Shown here: positions 59,901 to 64,000 of the stretch, one piece after another | Numbering within the stretch: position 1 is the stretch's first letter | How the letters are laid out: each line of letters starts with the position of its first letter | Assembly (NCBI RefSeq): GCF_029962835.1 | Contig: NC_080573.1 | Coordinates: forward strand, 34,031,001 to 34,095,000 | DNA: 64,000 bases | Direction of reading: 5' to 3' | Source of the DNA: Magnolia sinica | Lineage: Eukaryota > Streptophyta > Magnoliopsida > Magnoliales > Magnoliaceae | Program-made: the position numbers and the translations under genes | The notes under the pieces: model-generated | Told to the model about the DNA's origin: nothing | Seen by the model: only the letters and a program-made list of their open reading frames with translations | Databases searched by the model: none

Positions 59901-60443
59901 CATAACTTTGGATTGGCAGATGGTATTCCTATCTTGCATTGCTTAGCCTTGTGACGGCTAGTGGTATTCATGGTCTTACCGCATTTTTCTGCATACTCTG
60001 ATATCATATTCATAGCACCTGTCTTATAGACATTTACACCGCCCTCTAAGCTTTTATAAGTTTATGCACGATTGATGCGTGCAAGTGATTCTAGGCCAGA
60101 GAGCGGAGCAGGAGCTAGAGCGTGCGGTTAATCCTTTTGGAGTTTCCTTTATATAGACTTTGTATTTTCCTTTGAGCCTTGTACTCATAAAAAGTTTTAA
60201 ATTCTTAGTAGATTTTGTAATGGTGTTCTTGAAATTATTATCTGTGGTTATTATGATCTTGGGTATGCTCATTATGAATTAGACTTATGTTATAGAAATC
60301 CTCCTTGTAGGATCCCAGGATCGGAACCTCATGAATGGGTGCCAGGGGTTGAGAATGGGGTACTACGGAGGTTGTCGCCACCGGATTCAGTGATCGAGAA
60401 TTCTGTGAGTCCGGTTTCCAAGTTTAGGGCACAACAGTTACAC

Positions 60444-61300
60444 CATAACATACTTCAAACTGCCAACGGAGCTTGAATAGGGCACATAAGAAATCACCTA
60501 CTTTTTTTTCATATGTAGTAGGACACTGTTCAGAAGAAAGCCTAAAGTGAGCAACATGAGGTGTTCTAACCGGTTTCACTTTTTCATGCTAAACTTTATC
60601 AATACCTTCTCAAGGTATTATGCCTATGATAACCCTAGCTTGCTCCTCTGTTTGTCTCTATGAATATTTATGTCAAAAATCTTCTTTGCAGCCTCCAAAT
60701 CTTTTATTTCAAATGTCTCTGACAACTGAGTCTTCAGCATATCGATTTCAGACATGCTATGACTAGAAAAAAATATGTTATCTATAGAAAATACTAGTAC
60801 AATAAACTGTCCATCAGTTGATTTCTTGTAATTGACATAATGACCATATTCACTTCTAGTAAATCACTGACCCAACGTGAAATTATTAAACCTTTTGTAC
60901 CACTACCTAGGCGACTATTTCAAGCTGTATAATGACCTCCTCAATCTGTAAATTTTATTATAAGACCCTTTTACTTTGAACCCTTCATGTAAATTTACGC
61001 TTCCGACTCCCTATGTAGAAAAATAGTCTTCACATTTATCTATTCAAATTCCAAGTTGTATTGGGTAACCAATGCCAACACAAATATGTTAGACACCTGC
61101 TTGACAACAGGAATGAAAATCTCACTGAAGTTGACACCCTCCTATGCATACCCTTTTGTGACCAATCTCGCATTGTATCTCTTTTTTTTTTCTTGTAAAT
61201 CCACTTGCAACCAATTTCTTTACGTCTTATTAGAAGCTCCACCAACTCCTAAGTCTCATTCTTGCATAGAGAGTCCATCTCGTCATACATGACCATCATC
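60444..61300 (-). pseudogene. Reverse transcriptase part of the split copia element
   Basis: The RT start (61,036-61,300) has an ELLIRRKEIGCKWIYKKKK stretch. The rest to 60,444 contains stops and frame changes, and FSIDN stands where YVDD is expected. The reading continues at 45,570 beyond the insertion nest. Confidence 0.75.
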
Positions 61301-62789
61301 CACTTCTCAGCATCTATGTCATTTAGTGTTTCTTGAAAGGTAAACGGTTCCCCTTAATGTATAATGAGGACAAATGTAACATTCAAGTCATTTTTGTATC
61401 TGGTCAGTAATCTACGATCTCTTGGCGGATTCCTTTTAAGAGGCGGCTGCTCCATCTGCTCTTGTATATCATCCTGCGGCTCATACACTTCTTGTGTGTC
61501 AATTTTTCAATCTTGATATCAATGATTGATGATTTCTCTTGTTCCTTTATCTTTGCGGAGCAAGGTATCTTCATCAAACTTGACATCTTGGCTAATTATT
61601 ATTTTATGAGTGAGTCGGTTATACAATAGGTATCCCTTCACTCCATCACTATAGCCTACAAATGTACATTTTTCGCCATTTGGTCCACCTTATCTCTCAA
61701 GTGATCGATGGTATATGAGAGTAAGCATCGCAACAAAAAACCTGTAACTGTGAGTAGTCGACAACATGACCACTCCATACTTCTTTTGAAATCTTACAGT
61801 CTATCACCATATACGGGGATTGATTCACTAGGTAACAAGTCACATCCATGACAACAGTTCATTTGCCGAATCTAGCATTACTTAACATGCTTCGGTTTCT
61901 TTCCAAGAGAGTTTGATTCATTTGTACTCCTACATCATTTTATTCAGGTGTGCGCCTCATTATATTGTGCCTTATAATCCCCCATCTTTACAAAACTGGT
62001 TGAATTCCTTTGAAGTGAATTCATCTCCATTGTTTGCCCTTAAAACCTTTAGTTTCTACCCTATCCGTATTTCAACCATCGCCTTCCACACTTCGAATGT
62101 GGCAAATATATCGGATTTATTTTTCAAAAAATAAAGTCATACTTTCTTAGAGTAGTTACGCATGAATGAAACAAAAAAACAATGACCCCCATAAAAAACA
62201 ACGGGCTCCACACATTTAAATGCATGCACTCTAATATACCATTATAGAAATGCTTTCTAATTTTAAAAGTTAGGCATGATTGTTTATCATATATACAATG
62301 CTCAAATATATGAAAATCATCGCTTTTAAATATAAGAATCAGAGAACTATCAGAAAGTACCTTCATACCATACCTGCTCATGTGACCTAAATGCACATGC
62401 CATAAATGTGCCAATGTGGATTCCACTACAGATGTAGTAGCTCCACCCGATATGGTATTCCCAGTTAACTTGTAAAGGTTCCCACTTCGTTGTGATTTCA
62501 TTATTATGAGTGCCCCTTTAGAAATTTTAAGGACCCGATTAAAACTTGTGAAATTGCATCTAAATACCGCTAATGTCCCAGGAGAGATTAGGTTCTTCCT
62601 GAGGTCCGTAACGTGTCTCACCTCTGTCAGAATACGATCCACCCCATCAAATATATTGATGCACACCAAACCAACACTAACAACCTTATATGCAATGTCA
62701 TTAAACACCTGTCCACCATCACACTCGCTGTAACTTGTGAACTAATCTCACTAAAAAGTTATGTGGTATGAGGCCCTCATATCCAAAAC

Positions 62790-63284
62790 TCACTCGTTGC
62801 TAAGATACCCATATTTAGATGCGGTTAGAACATCACTACCATAAACTTTCTTGTTGGATTCCATTACGTTGGCTTTCTTTGATGTATTATTAGACTTCTC
62901 TCCCTTTTGTGCTTTAGGATTTCGATAATCCTTGTTCATGTGCCATGTCATTCCACAATTCCAGCATTTCATCTTGTCATTCCCTTTTGATTTGGATCTG
63001 AATCGAGAATTCTCCTTCTCCTGTTCAGAATTCCTTCCCTTGGCAACTAACACATCTGTAGAGGTACACTCACCACTGTCTTTCCTTCTCAATTGCTTCT
63101 CATGAAGGGTTGAGATGGTAATTTCAACATCGATGATATCTTTACCATGTATCAGAGTGTCTATGAGATTCTTATAAGATAGTGAAAGCGAATTCAACAA
63201 AATTAAAGCTTGATCTTCTTCTCTGATATTAACCTCCGCATTCGTTAGTTTATAAAGCAATTCACCAAATTTGCTCATGTTCAT
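62790..63284 (-). pseudogene. Gag C-terminal part of the split copia element
   Basis: It includes LLNSLSLSYKNLIDTLIHG, a Lys/Ser-rich linker and the zinc knuckle CWNCGMTWHMNKDY, in which the final Cys of C-x2-C-x4-H-x4-C is Tyr. The N-terminal half of gag continues to about 63,600 with stops. Confidence 0.8.
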
Positions 63285-63640
63285 TAATATCAGACCCCTA
63301 TGTCTTCTTACGATTATAGAATTGTTTCTTAAGATACCAATGATTTCCCAGAAATTTCTTAATGTATAAACTATCTAGTTTTATCCATATCCTTGCGTCG
63401 GTCTTTTGATTCAGGATATTGTAGAGAACGTTGTCCACTAGACACAATTAGATCAAGGTTCTAGCCCTCTCATCAAATTCACCCAACTCTTTATTACTCA
63501 TAAATGCACGATACTTCACCTTGCTAAGGAGAGTATGTTGTAATCTTTATTTAACTAGAAGACCTCTCATCTTCATATTTCATAGTTCAAAATTATTTCT
63601 ACTAGTGAACTTTGTTAGTGCATTGATTTATACACCTTAT

Positions 63641-64000
63641 TTGTCAAACACATGAGTCTATATGTCATGTAATCGGTTGATCCCTTAGAAGCTGAAGACT
63701 AAAAACACAAGTGAAGTTGTAGCATCAAGGAGCAAAAGAACAGGTATATAAGGTGCCTTGGTGACACTAACCCTTGACCCAAAACAACTTAAACCTCTAT
63801 ATGATCCTAACCCTAAAGGTAAAACCTTTATTAATCATCCCTTAAGCCATAAGAGCCTACATTGACCATCATTAGACTAGCTTTAAAGGTCCCAAGTTAC
63901 TGAAATAACTAAATAAATTCATCAACTTTTGGTTCCACTGAAATTGGAACAGGATAGCAAGCTTAGCCATGAATTTCATCTTAATTTGACGACAACCAAA
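63641..64000. other. Probable 5' leader/LTR side of the minus-strand copia element
   Basis: The sequence lies upstream of gag where leader, primer site and 5' LTR would be. No primer site or LTR terminus could be recognised before the window ends. Confidence 0.35.

Larger units (their letters stand above)
50537..60437 (+). mobile_element. Solo LTR (4.4 kb without its insert), TSD GTTAC
   Basis: It starts TGTAAGACCCC and ends GGGCACAACA. GTTAC is present at 50,532-50,536 and 60,438-60,442. The body is 50,537-52,773 plus 58,231-60,437 and is interrupted by a second LTR at 52,779-58,225. It contains CCATGGGAGAAGC and CT-rich leader-like DNA near 51,000-51,070 and the GATCCCAGGATCGGAAC tail shared with 1-992. 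No PPT, primer site or domains are present, so it is a solo LTR. It landed inside the last six bases of the host element. Confidence 0.9.
45571..60443. mobile_element. Insertion in the copia RT with TSD CCATG/CCATA, itself carrying nested LTRs
   Basis: The left end is TGTAACATCCCAATTC and the right end GGGGTGTTACA; the flanks are CCATG (45,566-45,570) and CCATA (60,444-60,448). The right end is itself interrupted by the solo LTR at 50,537-60,437, so the element proper is 45,571-50,536 plus one base, about 5 kb. It comprises a ~1-kb left part (45,571-46,589), unrecognised apart from a (AC)n run and a gypsy-type 3' end, and the inverted repeat at 46,590-50,536. TGTAAC termini and 5-bp duplications fit an LTR of the Ty3/gypsy type, but the internal palindrome is not a normal LTR structure. 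Confidence 0.8.
45081..63640 (-). mobile_element. Dead Ty1/copia element split by a 14.9-kb nest of insertions
   Basis: Minus-strand domains run from the right. Gag (63,640-62,790) has a zinc knuckle CWNCGMTWHMNKDY whose last Cys is Tyr. The protease (about 62,770) reads VLDMRASYHIT instead of D-T/S-G-A. GAG-pre-integrase (62,200-62,708) has LWHVHLGHMSRYGM. The integrase core (61,340-62,120) includes LRANNGDEFTSKEFNQFCK. RT (60,444-61,300) includes KEIGCKWIYKKK and lacks an intact YVDD. The chain then jumps to 45,570, where the RT end and RNase H continue (SMRRDISHAVGVMSRYM, LIGYVDANYAGNVDNRKSTS, AKAEYMAM) to 45,081. The frame resumes exactly across 60,444/45,570, proving that 45,571-60,443 is an insertion. 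Several stops are present throughout. Confidence 0.9.

Noticed and set aside
52779..60437. The opposed LTR tails read as one large palindromic transposon
   Set aside because: The ATTTA and GTTAC duplications show two separate LTR insertions, one inside the other in reverse orientation, which explains the inverted similarity.

Overview
This is nuclear DNA from a flowering plant. The one intact gene is a plant-type GH31 alpha-glucosidase with spliceosomal introns, and almost everything else is plant transposable-element material: Ty1/copia and Ty3/gypsy relics, giant solo LTRs, palindromic MITE-like elements and a DUF1985/Ulp1 transposon-type gene. I cannot name the species. The abundant GTGGGCCCCACCATGATG-type MITE family made me think of a magnoliid, but that is only an impression.

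Layout. 1-992 is the 3' end of a giant LTR. 993-13,340 is a block filled with a ~23-bp motif in both orientations; embedded in it on the minus strand is a decayed multi-exon DUF1985/coiled-coil/Ulp1 gene (about 5,095-9,580), cut by an LTR insertion (2,988-5,049). 13,637-16,060 holds MITEs and a duplicated, broken copy of the 3' end of the alpha-glucosidase gene. 16,100-22,123 is a dead copia element (+) with an LTR of another family inserted in it. 23,421-40,715 (minus) is the alpha-glucosidase gene: five exons encoding 895 aa, with an 11.4-kb first intron. Every intron carries MITEs. Intron 1 also has a copia element inserted inside a MITE, and a short gypsy-like element inserted inside that copia.

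Upstream of the gene, 41,940-45,080 is an LTR mosaic. 45,081-63,640 is a minus-strand copia element split by a nest of insertions whose order can be read from target-site duplications: copia, then a 5-kb element containing a giant tail-to-tail inverted repeat (TSD CCATG/CCATA), then a 4.4-kb solo LTR (TSD GTTAC), then a 5.4-kb solo LTR in reverse orientation (TSD ATTTA). The inner LTR has grown by several minisatellites.

Only the alpha-glucosidase looks functional. No tRNA, rRNA, CRISPR or operon-like structure was seen. The most unusual items are the giant inverted repeat, the exactly resolvable nest, the bidirectional 23-bp motif block that fills the introns of the Ulp1 gene, and the near full-length palindromic MITEs in all introns of the GH31 gene.
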